Assembly (NCBI GenBank): GCA_000727475.1
Contig: KL647297.1
Span: 2,079,295 to 2,143,294, forward strand
Direction: 5' to 3'
Length of the DNA stretch: 64,000 nt
Source of the DNA: Sarcocystis neurona
Lineage: Eukaryota > Apicomplexa > Conoidasida > Eucoccidiorida > Sarcocystidae
The position numbers were made by a program, and so were the translations under genes. Positions 55,001 through 64,000 of the stretch are shown here, piece after piece. Numbering within the stretch: position 1 is the stretch's first letter; the number at the start of each line of letters is the position of its first letter. A model generated the notes under the pieces. That model saw nothing but the letters and a program-made list of their open reading frames with translations. It did not search any database and was not told where the DNA came from.

Positions 55001-58000
55001 TTTCTCTTTGCTGCTGGCCCTGTTGCGCAGTTCCCTCCGGCTGCTGCTGCGGGCCAGTGTTGGACTGCTGCGGCTGCTGCCGCGGCTGCTGCATGCACCG
55101 GAGCCACAAGCGCGTTTGCTGCAACTCGCGCAGCCGCCATACACACATATCAACTTCGGCTGTAGCAAGCAGTTCTTCCTCTCGTATGGCCAGCGGCAGT
55201 TCTCCAGCCGCGATCCATATGGGTGTATGCTTCGGCACTTGCTCTTGTTCTCCTCCTGCTCCTGCGTGTGACTTGGCAGTCGAATTCTCCGTGTCTCCTG
55301 CTGTCCCAGGTTGCTGTGAAGAACCTTCGCGAGCTGTCGCTGGTGACGAGGCTCCTGAAGCTGCTTCTGGCTGTGCTGCACCTGCTTCAGCTGCTGTTGC
55401 GATTGACTGAAGCAACTCAATCTCCTCTGGAAGTGTCTTAGCACCACTTGCTGCTGTCACTCGCACCCGCGCTGCTGCCGCTGCCGCTCTTGCTTTAGGT
55501 CGTTTCTCCGCGGCAGGGTCTGCATCTGCAGCGGTGGGCGCTGCAGTATCTGCTGCCTCCCGTTTCTCTGTTGCCACTACTGCTGTTTCTGCTACTTGTT
55601 CCATTGTTGCTGCGGCTGCCGTTCCTGTACTACCGACCGCAGCCGGACCGCTGACCTGACCCGAGACGGCTACTGCTGGCAACATTTCCTCGCTTGCACA
55701 GCGCCCCTGCTGCGTGTCGCTTGCTGCTTCTGCCTCTCTTCTTGTTGCAGCCGCTGCCGTTGCAGTCGCTGCTGTTGCAATCGCGGCTGTTGCAGCCTGC
55801 GAAGCCACAGCCTCTTCTACCATTCCATCAGCATTTCCCGTGCTGCTGGCGACGTCTCGACCGCTGTCCTTCGCGTCCCTCGCGCAGCTCGTATTGAAGC
55901 CGCTACTGCTGCCGTCGTGAACTGCGCTACTGCTGGTGCTGTCATCGTTTCTGCTGTTGCTATTGCTGCAACCGGCTGAGTCGCCTATACTGGCGGATGT
56001 GCTGTTGCCGCCGCTGCTCGTCCAGCAGCTGCTGCTGCGGTTGGTGCTGCAACTGTCTGCGCTGCTGCTATTTGCGCTGCTGCTGATCTCGCAGCTGTTG
56101 CCGGGCCTGCTGTTTTCACTAGTCGTGCTGCTGCTGCCGCTTTTCGTACTCCCCCTGATGACAGCCAGAGGCGAAGGGGAGCGACCGCGCCTGCCGCGAC
56201 TCGCATGCCGGCAGCGGAGCCGCCTCCTGCTGCGGCTGTTGCCAGGGCAGCTGAAAACAGCAGCCTGCTTTTCGCCTGCTTCTCGCGTGTAGACTCCTGG
56301 TGTCGCTGTTCGTCCTGCTGCTGTCGCTTTTGTGTCGGCGGCCGTATAGACCTTGGATGTCTCGCACAGCAGACACAGCCGAAGTGGCTCGCTGTCCGCG
56401 TCGTCCTTGCCTTCCTTCTCGCCGCATCCAGAGCTTTTCTGCCGCTGCTGCTGCTGACACTGCGGCATGTTCTTCCCCTGCTCCAGCTCCCGTTGTCGTT
56501 CCTGCAGCGTTCTGCTGTGGAAGTGTCGGCTGCTGCTGCAGCTATCCCCCTTCCGCTGCTGCAGTGGGGGACAGCTGCTGCTGCTGTTGTCGTTCCAACT
56601 GCTGTTGCCGGTGGACCAGCAGCTGTGGCTGCTGCTTTCCGCGACCCTGCTTGTGCCGCTGGTCTTGCCGCTGCCGGTGTTTCCCCAGACACGTTGGCAC
56701 GCCGACAGTACGCGCAGCCAGGCAGCATCCACGACTTCCGTGTGCTGCGCCGGTGATGCGTCGAGCCGCAGCAGTGCCTGTCACGCCCACCGCAACCATC
56801 ACACCAGCACCAGCAGCAGCGCGACCTGTCACACCAGCAGCAGCCATCTCACCATTCGTGCCAACAGCAGCAGCGCCAAGAGCACCAGCGACACCCGTGC
56901 AGACACCGCCAAAGCGGCCGGGTCGCAATATCAACAGCAGCAGCGGCACCAGCAGCACCTGTGCGGCAAGAGGTGCAGCAGCAGCCTCGCTCGCCCTTGT
57001 GAAAGCACGCACGGCCTCCTGACTCGTGCGACAAACCATATACAAATACCGGCACACATCGGAGAATCTCGCCGTAGACAACACGAAAGTGGTGGCACAA
57101 CGTGCTTCTGTCTGTACGTCGACAAAAACCTACCTCTTTCTCCGTCTCCCTATCCAAATACATGTACACCCGTACACACATATAAGTACACATATGTACT
57201 TACGTGTGTACGTCACATCCCCGACTACGTTACGACGGCGACAAACGCAAGTGATGTACGTCAATAGGAGAAGAAACCTTCTGTATATTTGTATATGGGA
57301 ATATGTACGTAACATCTTACAGAAACTTACAAATATACGCAGAACCTCTCTGCCTCTCTCAGTAGATGGGAAAACATACATGTAGATACACAGATACAGA
57401 TATAGATACCTATGAATATCTCCGAGTACTCGTGTAGCCCCTCACCACCACAGGCTTGCACGGGAGGAGGGACACAGAAAACCGGCGAAAGATTCTCCAC
57501 GTCGTCTGTGCCTGCATCACGTATTTGTCCTTGCTTATTCTGTGTCCATACACATACACACATGCATATATACATATATATACATATATATACATATACA
57601 TCGATCCGTTGGTACCTCCACAAGCATACATATGCATGAACATGTAGAGATATATATATATATATGGATAGATAGCTAGCGACGTACGTGCAGAAGTACA
57701 TACGAATATGTACGCACGTGCTTGCCTGTGTGCACATATGCATGTGCGTTTGTGTGGACACGTTTGTGTGCGGATGTAAACGACTGCAGCGGCCGGCGCG
57801 TCGCAAAACATACCGTTCGATATACGCAAAAAAGGACCCTATTTCTCCCTCTCTTCCCTCATATATGTATGAGCTTGACATGCATATATCCACACATTTA
57901 TATATATATATATGTATATGTATGTACGTATGCAGAATTAGTGAGCACGCGGCACATTACCTGAGAGCAAATGCTCGAGAGGCTGCTGTCGCATTCGAGC

Positions 58001-61000
58001 GGCCACTGGTTTATTGCCACGTGCCATTTGCTGCTGTCTTCCAGGTGGTCGGCTGCTGTACGAAGGCTCATCCAACCGCTGTAGAATGCTCTTTGATCCT
58101 TCGCTATTTGTCCCCGTTGCTGCTGTCGGTGCTGCCCTGACCCGGCTCGCGGTTCTTGAGAACAACGGCCCTGAACAGACTGCTGCTGTCTGCGCAGCTG
58201 TAAAGGAGCCGGCCGCGGCTGCTGCTCCCGCTGCTGCTGTGGCTGCTGCTGCTGCTGTTGCTGCTGTTGTGGTTGCTGCTGCTGCTGTGGCTGCTGCCGC
58301 TGCATTTGTCGCCGCTGATGCGCATTGGTGGCTGCTGCTGCTGCCTTGGCCCACGGCTCCAACAGCAGACAGTTACACCACCCGTCGGGCGCCGTTCGGT
58401 CCTCCTGCCATGAGCAAGTGCTGCCGCAGCAGTCCTCGCTTGTCAGCTGCTGCTGCTCTTCGTCCTGCTGTTCGTACCCCCCTTCCTTCTCTTGTGGCAG
58501 TAGCAGTAGCTCACTTTCCTGCTTCGGTGGCTGCCCCTCTTGACGGCACTGCTTCTGCGATTTACTGTCCCGCAGCTGTCGTTTGCTGCTGCCCGTGCTG
58601 CTTAAGGCTTCGGCTCCATGCTGCCGCGGAGTTGCTAAAACGGAAGCAGCGACTTCCGCTGTCTTCTGTGCCATACGCTGCGGCTTGCAAGAGGAATCTG
58701 CTGCAGCTGTTTGCAGCTTTAACGTCTCTGTACAGCCGCCCTTCACGTGCGCGTCCGCGACTTCGGTGGCGGCTGCTGCGAACCCCCGGGCTGCAGTTGC
58801 TGCTTTTGCTGCTGCGCGTGGAGCTGCTGCTTCTGATGCTGCCAGTCCTGTTTCTGCTTCTGTTGCAAAACGTTGTGCCGCCTCGCAGTTTCCCGCTGCT
58901 GCTGGTGCGACCGCTGCTCCTGTTTGTCCTCGTGGCCCTGCTGCACCGCCTTCTACTGCTGATGGATCGCGTGTTCCTGTCGCCGCACGAGTGGCGAACG
59001 TGTGCGCAGCTGCCTCTGCTGTCTCCGGCAGTTGCCTCTTCTCTTCCTCGGAAGAAGATTCTTCTGGACGTTTCTGCGTTCGCGCAGCCATCAGTATTGC
59101 TGCATTCATAGGGCGAGCAGCAGCACCTTCTACTACTGTCATTGCTGCTGCTCCTCCTTCTTCGATCGCTTCTGCATTTGCTGTTGTTCGTGCCGCCGCT
59201 GCTGCTGTGTGCTGTCGGGCCCCGCCATGCTCCTGCAGCACGCGTTGGTTGCCGGCCGCTGTACGGTCGTCTCTCTTTTTGTTGCTGCTGTTGTTTCCCC
59301 ATTCGCTGTCGACGCAGAAAGACTGATCGCAGCAGCAGCGGCCTTCCTTACTGCTGCTTGTGCTGCAGCGCAGACACGTAAGTGTTGAGGCTTCTCCTCC
59401 TGGACCGGCTGCAGCTTCTTCCTCTTCTTCCATTGCGCCGCCGCTATCCCCTTCCTCTCCGAGCAGCTCTTCCACCAGGGGGTCGGTCGGCAGACGGTAG
59501 GAGCGTCGCAGCCGCTGCACCGCCAGATTAAAGAAAAACGCGGCGTCCACGTGCCACTCCACGACGCCGATTCCGTCAGTCGTAGCAGCAAAATCTGCCG
59601 CGGAAGCAAGAGAGTCCTCCGCACCAACAGAAGTGTGCGGTTGTTTGTCAGCAGCAGGACAGACCACATCGGCACCACCTGGAAAAGCAGTGGCAGCAAC
59701 AGCGTCATGGGCAACAGCAGCAGGCTGCCCAGTCGCACTCGCAGCATATGCAGATGCTGCGGGGTGTGTAGCAGCAGGAAACGCAGCAGCAGCAGCAGCA
59801 CAAACAGCAGCAGGAGCCGCACTGACACGAGCGGCTGCAGGAGCATCGGCCGGAGTTTGTGTAGCATGACTGTTTGTTGCCGGAGATCCAGCGGCAGAGC
59901 CTGCAAAACCCACAGCAGGATTTGCTGCTGCAGAACCGTTGCGAGAAGAGGAAGCATCAACAAGCGTAGTAGCAGCAGGAAAATCAACGGCAGAGCTGGA
60001 CGAACTAGCGGCACGACGAGATGCAACAACAGCCACAGAGGAACCAGCAGAAATAAGAGCAGCCGGGCACGCTTCAGCTGTTGTGCAACACGTCCTCTCC
60101 TGCAGTCTGTTCGAACAGGGAAGCTTGGCGTTGTCACTCTTCTCTTTCGCTTCAACAGAAAACGAAGCCGTGTCAGTGCTGATACCGGCTTCCGTACAGG
60201 CACTGCTGCTGCTGCTTCTTCTTGCAACAGGCAGCGTTGGTGTGTGCCTCTCTGCTGCTGCGTGCTGCTGGCGCGGGAACATCTTGTCGTGTTTCTGCTC
60301 GTCGACACTTGCAGGCTGCAAGAGAGCAGCAGCCGCTGCGACCTTGGGGCTGCTGCTGCTGCAGCTGCTTATCGTAGAACCGTTGCGCGTAACAGACGTG
60401 CTGCGCGCAGCTGCCTCTTTCTTCTGCACTTGAGGCTCCCGCTGCCCCTGCTGCTGCTGCTGCTCACTCGGCCGCTGCTGCTCACGCTGCTGCTGCTGTT
60501 GATACCGATCCTGCTGACGCTGTTGCTGCTGGAGTTGCTGCCTCCACTGCTGCTGGCGGACACTGAGGACAAGCTGTTGTTCCTCTTCGAGTGACCGCAC
60601 CAGGCGCGGGCAACGCCACGGCACCGGAGATCTCTGTTCGACGCGCTGTGCCGCCGTATCGACCACAGCAGAAGCAGTCTCCGCAGCAGCAACAGCAGGA
60701 GCAGGAGAGGAGGCTGCACCAGGGTCGATATCACGTCTCACGTTGACCTCCTCGGCGGTGTGAATGCAGCCAAGGATTCTACCGTTGCCGCTGTTACTGC
60801 GGCTGCGCGTACGGTCGCTGTAGCTGCTGCTGCCGTTCTCGTCGGGACCGCTGCCGCCGCCGCTGTCGTCGGTGTCCCTGCTGCTGCTGTTGCCGGTGAT
60901 GTGTGTAATGGACAGAAGAAATGCCGCGCGCAGGAGCGGCTTGAGCCTGCGGAGATGCGTACGCACAAGCAGCTGCCTTTTCTCGACATCACCAGCCCCG

Positions 61001-64000
61001 CCACCGTGCTGCTCGCTACCTGAGGCCGCGGCTTTTCCACACGGCCGAGTCCCTACTGTTGTTGAAGGCAGCAAAGATCGGCGGCCAGCTGCAGCAACGC
61101 ACTGGACACCTGCGCCAGCAACTGGACGAGTTCTTAGAGACGCAGGATCCGTGCGAGCAACTTCTTCGATTCCACAGTCCCAGACCTCTCTCTCTCTGTC
61201 GCACACAACACCACTCAACGCGTTCCTCCTGCTGCTCTCGTTACTGCTGCTTTTGCTGCTGCCGCTGATCTGAATTCTGCTGCTCTTCTTACTCCTGCCG
61301 TGGTTTCTCTCCTTGTTGCTGCTGCAAGTGCTGTTGGTGCTGCCGGTCTGCAGCGCCGTGCCTGTCAGCGAACAGCTGCCGCTCGCACAGGGCAGACGTC
61401 GCTCGTCCGCCACACTCTCTAGTTCCTGTGCTGCTGCTCCTGCTCCTTTGTTGTTGCTGCGGACGTCTGCTTTCATTGTCGGCAGCATCTGCTGCTGCGC
61501 GGCTGCAGCCGCAGTAGCTTCTGTCTCCCCAGATTCTAGCACGTCAGCCACCGCTGCTCGCTGGTGTCCGGCTGCTGCTGCTGCTATTACACTGCCTCCC
61601 GCTGCTGCTGCTGCAGTCGGCCAATCTCTCAGTGTCGCTGCAGCAGGTCTCGCCTCAGCTGTCGCAGCCTGTAAGAAGAAATTGCCTGCTTCTCTTTCAC
61701 TACCGATGCCACCCGCCACTTCCCTCTCAACGGCCGTTGCCGTTCCCTGCCCTCTCACCGCTGCCTGTGCGTCAGCAGTAAGCGGAGCGTCCTGCTCCTT
61801 GTCTGCTGCAGCAAAACCTCGCGCTGGTCCCTCAGAGCCCTGCTGCTTCTCTTTCAATCCGCCCCCCCAGCTGCAAGCAGCCTCACCAGTTGCTCCCACG
61901 GGCATTCGTATTTCTAGCGGAAAACACTCATCCCGAAAAAGGGCCGCAGCGGCAACTCGTCTCGCTGCAGTGGCTGCAGCAGCCGCTGCTGAGCTCGCTG
62001 CTCCTCCTGCTCTCGCTCCAGTACTTTCAAGAGGAGCTGCTCCTGCTGCCGGTTGAAAGGGAAAAGGTCGTTCAGGACGCTGCCGAAGCAGCATCTGCCG
62101 TGTCGACTCATGTGCCTGGCGCAGCACCAGCATCGTCTGTTGCTCCTCCTCTTCGCTGTCTGCCGCTGCTGCTGCGACGCCGCCGTGTCTGCCTCTTCCT
62201 GTGTGGTGCTCTGCGGGCAACTTTGCAGCACCTGTATCGGAGCACGGCACGCAGAGTGTCCTTAGTGTCCTCTGCAACAACAGAAGCAGCTTTTGCTCAT
62301 GCAAAGCAGCTGCTGCGGCTGCAGCAGCAAAATCATGTGCTGCTGCCCCGTCCTTAGCGTAGCTGCTGTCAGCGTCTGTCTCTCCAGCAGCAGATGCCGC
62401 AGCGGCTGCTGCTCCGGCTGCTGCGGTGGCCTCTAGCTGCTGCCGCAGCAGCCGCAGCGTTGCGGTGGAAGCAGGACTTTGCGAGCCGCATCCGTCTGTA
62501 GACGCATGCCGCAAAGAGTTTTCGGCAACACCAGAATCCTTCGTCGTCCACACGGCTTCTTCACCACTGGCAGCAGCTATCGCTGCTGCTGCCGAATTAC
62601 TTGCAGCGTACTTCCCGCCCGGCAAAGTGCGCGGAGCTCTTCGCTGCGGCACGTCCTCTACGACGGGGACACCAGCAGCAGCGCCAGCTGCGACAACACC
62701 GACAAGAGGAGCAGGCTCTGCTCTACCTGTTGTGGACTGCGACAAGCTGCTGAGCCCCCTTTTCTCTCTTTCGCCTTCGCTGCTGTCGCAGTTGCGGCCG
62801 TCCGTCGACCGCACCACCTCTGTGTGGTGCTGCTGAACCACTTCCTGTCGTTGTTCTCTGACCGGATGCAACTTCTGCTCTGTCTCTGGATGGTGGTGCA
62901 GCATCAGCTGCTGCTGTCGTCGCAGTGCTTCCTGCCGCTGCTGCGCTGGCTGCTGCCCGTGCACGCGCTGCAATAGCGAGTGCTGTTGGCGCTGACCCTG
63001 CTCGAGGGAGCGCTGCACCAACCCCCGCAGTTGCTGATTTTGGTGCTGTTGCTGCGACTGGAAAGTTTGCTGCTGGTGTGGCTGCTTCTGGTCACATGCA
63101 GTGGCGCCTCGGTGCTGATACTGCTGCTGCTGCTGCTGTTGCTGCACCCACCAGCAGCATGACGCCGCCTCCTCCACGTCCTGCTGCGGCTGCAAAACAG
63201 CTGCTTCTAGCCCCCCGAGCTGCTGCAGCGCTGCTGTCTCCTCCCTTTGGTGGTGGACCAGGTGCGGATGCAACATCTGCTGCTGCTGTGCTTGCCGCTG
63301 CTGTCGTATCTGCCGCTGCATCTCCTGTCGCGCCGCTTCCTCCTGGAGCATCTCCTCCCTCTTCAACCCCATGTGTAGCTCGTGATGCAGCTCTTTCGCA
63401 CCCTTCCATTGTTGCACATGCTGCTGCAGTTGCCGCTGTTCCTGCGAAATCTGCTGCTGCTGACTTACCTCCTGCTGCATTCCCCCAAGGTTCCTCACCG
63501 CAGACGTCCTAGCCAGCGCGCTCGGCATACTGTCGCTCCTCATGGTTAATTCTGGCCTCACCCTGCTGCAGGCGCTGGCGTCACTTCGACTGACGCAGCT
63601 GGTGTTGCTGTTGCTGATGTTCGCGGTGCCGCAATTTCCGTCGGTGCCGTGTAGGCCACTGTTGTCATTGACGCCAACGAGCATCCCTCCGCAGTTCTCC
63701 TCGCAGTTGCTGGTGCTGCTGCTGCGCATGTCGCTGCCGCGGGGTTCTGCATGCAGCAAACCTCCTCTTTCATTTGTCTGCCCGCTTGGAGCAGGAGGTT
63801 GTTTTTGTCCACGCCAGGGTGGTTGCTGCGGATGCTCGCCCAGCGCTTCCAGCAGTTGTTGGACGGCTCGGTGCTGCTGTTCCATGAACTGCTGTTGCAT
63901 CTCCTGTCGCTGTTGCATCAGCCGCTGCCGCACCATCTGCTGCTGTAGCACCTGTTGTCTCACCAAGTGCTGCTGCTCGACCAGAGGTGACCCTTGCTGA
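48812..64000 (-). CDS. Giant low-complexity protein of unknown family, 5' end outside window
   Basis: I join four minus-strand exons: (64000 and beyond)-57961, 56777-53918, 52353 (or 52362)-49538 and 49081-48812. Donors are GTAATG, GTGAGG and GTACGT; acceptors include GGGCGTGACAG and CTTACTTCCACAG. Phases 0/0, 1/1 and 0/0 agree, leaving about 4,000 residues in the window. Most is Gln-, Ala-, Ser- or Thr-rich, but helical non-repetitive islands occur (listed per exon) that look like remnants of folded domains split by insertions, as in the GTPBP2-like protein. I recognise no catalytic motif, zinc finger, AP2 domain or membrane segment. The minus strand is preferred because it carries frames of 2,022, 967 and 951 codons against a maximum of about 405 on the plus strand. 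It could instead be two or more genes. Confidence 0.6.
49538..52353 (-). CDS. Unknown giant gene, penultimate exon
   Basis: The acceptor is either 52353 or 52362; both keep phase 1. Repeat-free islands: Ser-Trp-Trp-Gln-Leu-Leu-Gln-Gln-Glu-Ala-Glu-Glu-Asp-Glu and Gln-Pro-Trp-Trp-Ala-Ser-Phe-Glu (about 51980-51850), Asp-Ile-Thr-Arg-Asp-Cys-Arg-Arg-Trp-Leu-Leu-Arg-Trp (about 51180-51130) and Lys-Leu-Leu-Val-Asp-Ala-Leu-Cys-Arg-Ala-Arg (about 50010-49980). Ser/Thr/Gly-rich and Ala-rich blocks separate them. Ends in phase 0 at GCAGAG before a consensus GTACGT. Confidence 0.55.
52798..52809. repeat. G12 homopolymer
   Basis: Twelve consecutive G on the plus strand in the intron between the two middle exons of the minus-strand gene. 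The longest mononucleotide run I noticed; length may be unreliable. Confidence 0.85.
53043..53790. repeat. TAC-triplet array with 142-bp tandem duplication
   Basis: About 750 bases built almost only from TAC/ACT/CTA triplets with interspersed CCC, AAT and CAA. Within it a 142-base unit starting ACAATCCTAC (53147) is repeated at 53289 with few mismatches; both copies hold TCCTCCTGGTACAATACG and CTGCCCCCCCTACTGC. It occupies most of the intron between 53918 and 52353 of the minus-strand gene. The Tyr/Thr/Leu-rich plus frames through it are repeat read-through. Confidence 0.92.
53918..56777 (-). CDS. Unknown giant gene, exon downstream of the 6-kb exon
   Basis: Acceptor GTGACAG at 56778 gives phase 0 and opens Ala-Leu-Leu-Arg-Leu-Asp-Ala-Ser, leading into a helical Val-Val-Asp-Ala-Ala-Trp-Leu-Arg-Val-Leu stretch that would continue the end of the preceding exon. 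Further islands: Leu-Arg-Leu-Cys-Leu-Leu-Cys-Glu-Thr (about 56390-56330) and Glu-Leu-Pro-Leu-Ala-Ile-Arg-Glu-Glu-Glu-Leu-Leu-Ala-Thr-Ala-Glu (about 55215-55150), the latter followed by a Trp/Arg-rich helix. The rest is Ser/Asn-, Ala- or Gln-rich. Ends in phase 1 before GTGAGG. Confidence 0.55.
56778..57960 (-). other. Intron of the unknown giant gene
   Basis: GTAATG donor at 57960, GTGACAG acceptor at 56778. Contains TA tracts at about 57545-57605, 57645-57675 and 57895-57925. Some minus frames near 57080-56900 look protein-like, so an additional small exon is possible. Confidence 0.5.
57545..57675. repeat. TA-rich microsatellites in a giant-gene intron
   Basis: ATATATACATATATACATA-type blocks and a near-pure TA run at 57649-57666; a further TA run lies at 57897-57914. 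Confidence 0.88.
57961..64000 (-). CDS. Unknown giant gene, 6-kb exon (partial)
   Basis: The frame is open from the window edge without a start, beginning in a Gln/Met/Arg-rich stretch. Non-repetitive islands include a basic-hydrophobic helix around Thr-His-Leu-Arg-Arg-Leu-Lys-Pro-Leu-Leu (about 60970-60895), His-Thr-Ala-Glu-Glu-Val-Asn-Val-Arg-Arg-Asp (about 60765-60730), Trp-His-Val-Asp-Ala-Ala-Phe-Phe-Phe-Asn-Leu-Ala-Val-Gln-Arg-Leu (about 59560-59510) and a final segment with Phe-Tyr-Ser-Gly-Trp-Met-Ser-Leu-Arg (about 58090-57980). Gln-rich near its start, it then alternates Ala- and Ser-rich blocks. Ends in phase 0 at TCTCAG before GTAATG. At over 6 kb it is the longest uninterrupted frame of the window. 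Confidence 0.6.

Noticed and set aside
53829..56756. Plus-strand frames opposite the minus-strand exon (for example 54258-55271 and 56205-56756)
   Set aside because: Leu/Ser/Cys-rich products typical of CTG read-through. The minus strand keeps one frame open for 967 codons with repeat-free helical islands.

Overview
The window looks like nuclear DNA of a coccidian apicomplexan, most likely Eimeria (close to E. tenella; species not resolvable by eye). The evidence is: (i) dense CAG/CTG triplet runs inside exons, read in different frames as poly-Gln, poly-Ala and poly-Ser; (ii) long spliceosomal introns carrying TA microsatellites; (iii) a sharp switch at about 19.45 kb from a repeat-poor to a repeat-rich segment, the segmental (P/R) organisation described for E. 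tenella chromosome 1. Nothing suggests prokaryotic DNA, CRISPR, IS elements or operons.

Repeat-poor part (1-19.4 kb): two supported genes. One (minus, 2121-3263) is a 380-residue orphan protein with about eight membrane spans. The other (plus, 11482-12924) is a clear UNC-50/GMH1 family Golgi membrane protein, enlarged by an internal insertion and an Ala-rich C-terminal tail. The rest is AT-balanced sequence with short chance ORFs, a perfect 87-bp tandem duplication, a degenerate inverted repeat and a CAG-bearing island at 9.6-10.7 kb that may be partly coding.

Repeat-rich part (19.4-64 kb): two giant convergent genes. On the plus strand (22295-43531) I could assemble by eye a complete nine-exon gene for a GTPBP2-like translational GTPase (GTPBP1/GTPBP2 family, ribosome rescue / mRNA surveillance). 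Every splice junction is phase-consistent. All five G motifs, the domain II and III beta-barrel strands and the family's C-terminal strand fall in order, yet the predicted protein is about 3,830 residues against about 600 in animals. Low-complexity Ala/Gln/Ser insertions sit between almost every pair of conserved motifs. Seven of its eight introns contain TA-rich microsatellites, and one contains a six-copy 66-bp minisatellite.

On the minus strand, from beyond the right edge down to 48812, there is a second giant gene (at least about 4,000 residues, four phase-consistent exons, 5' end outside the window). Its non-repetitive helical islands I do not recognise. One of its introns is occupied by a TAC-triplet array. 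The 5.3 kb between the two 3' ends holds only weak candidate exons.

The main point is that ordinary gene finding is badly confused here: triplet repeats leave all six frames open and the real proteins are scattered islands. The spliced models below come from reading conserved motifs and splice phases; they need transcript support.
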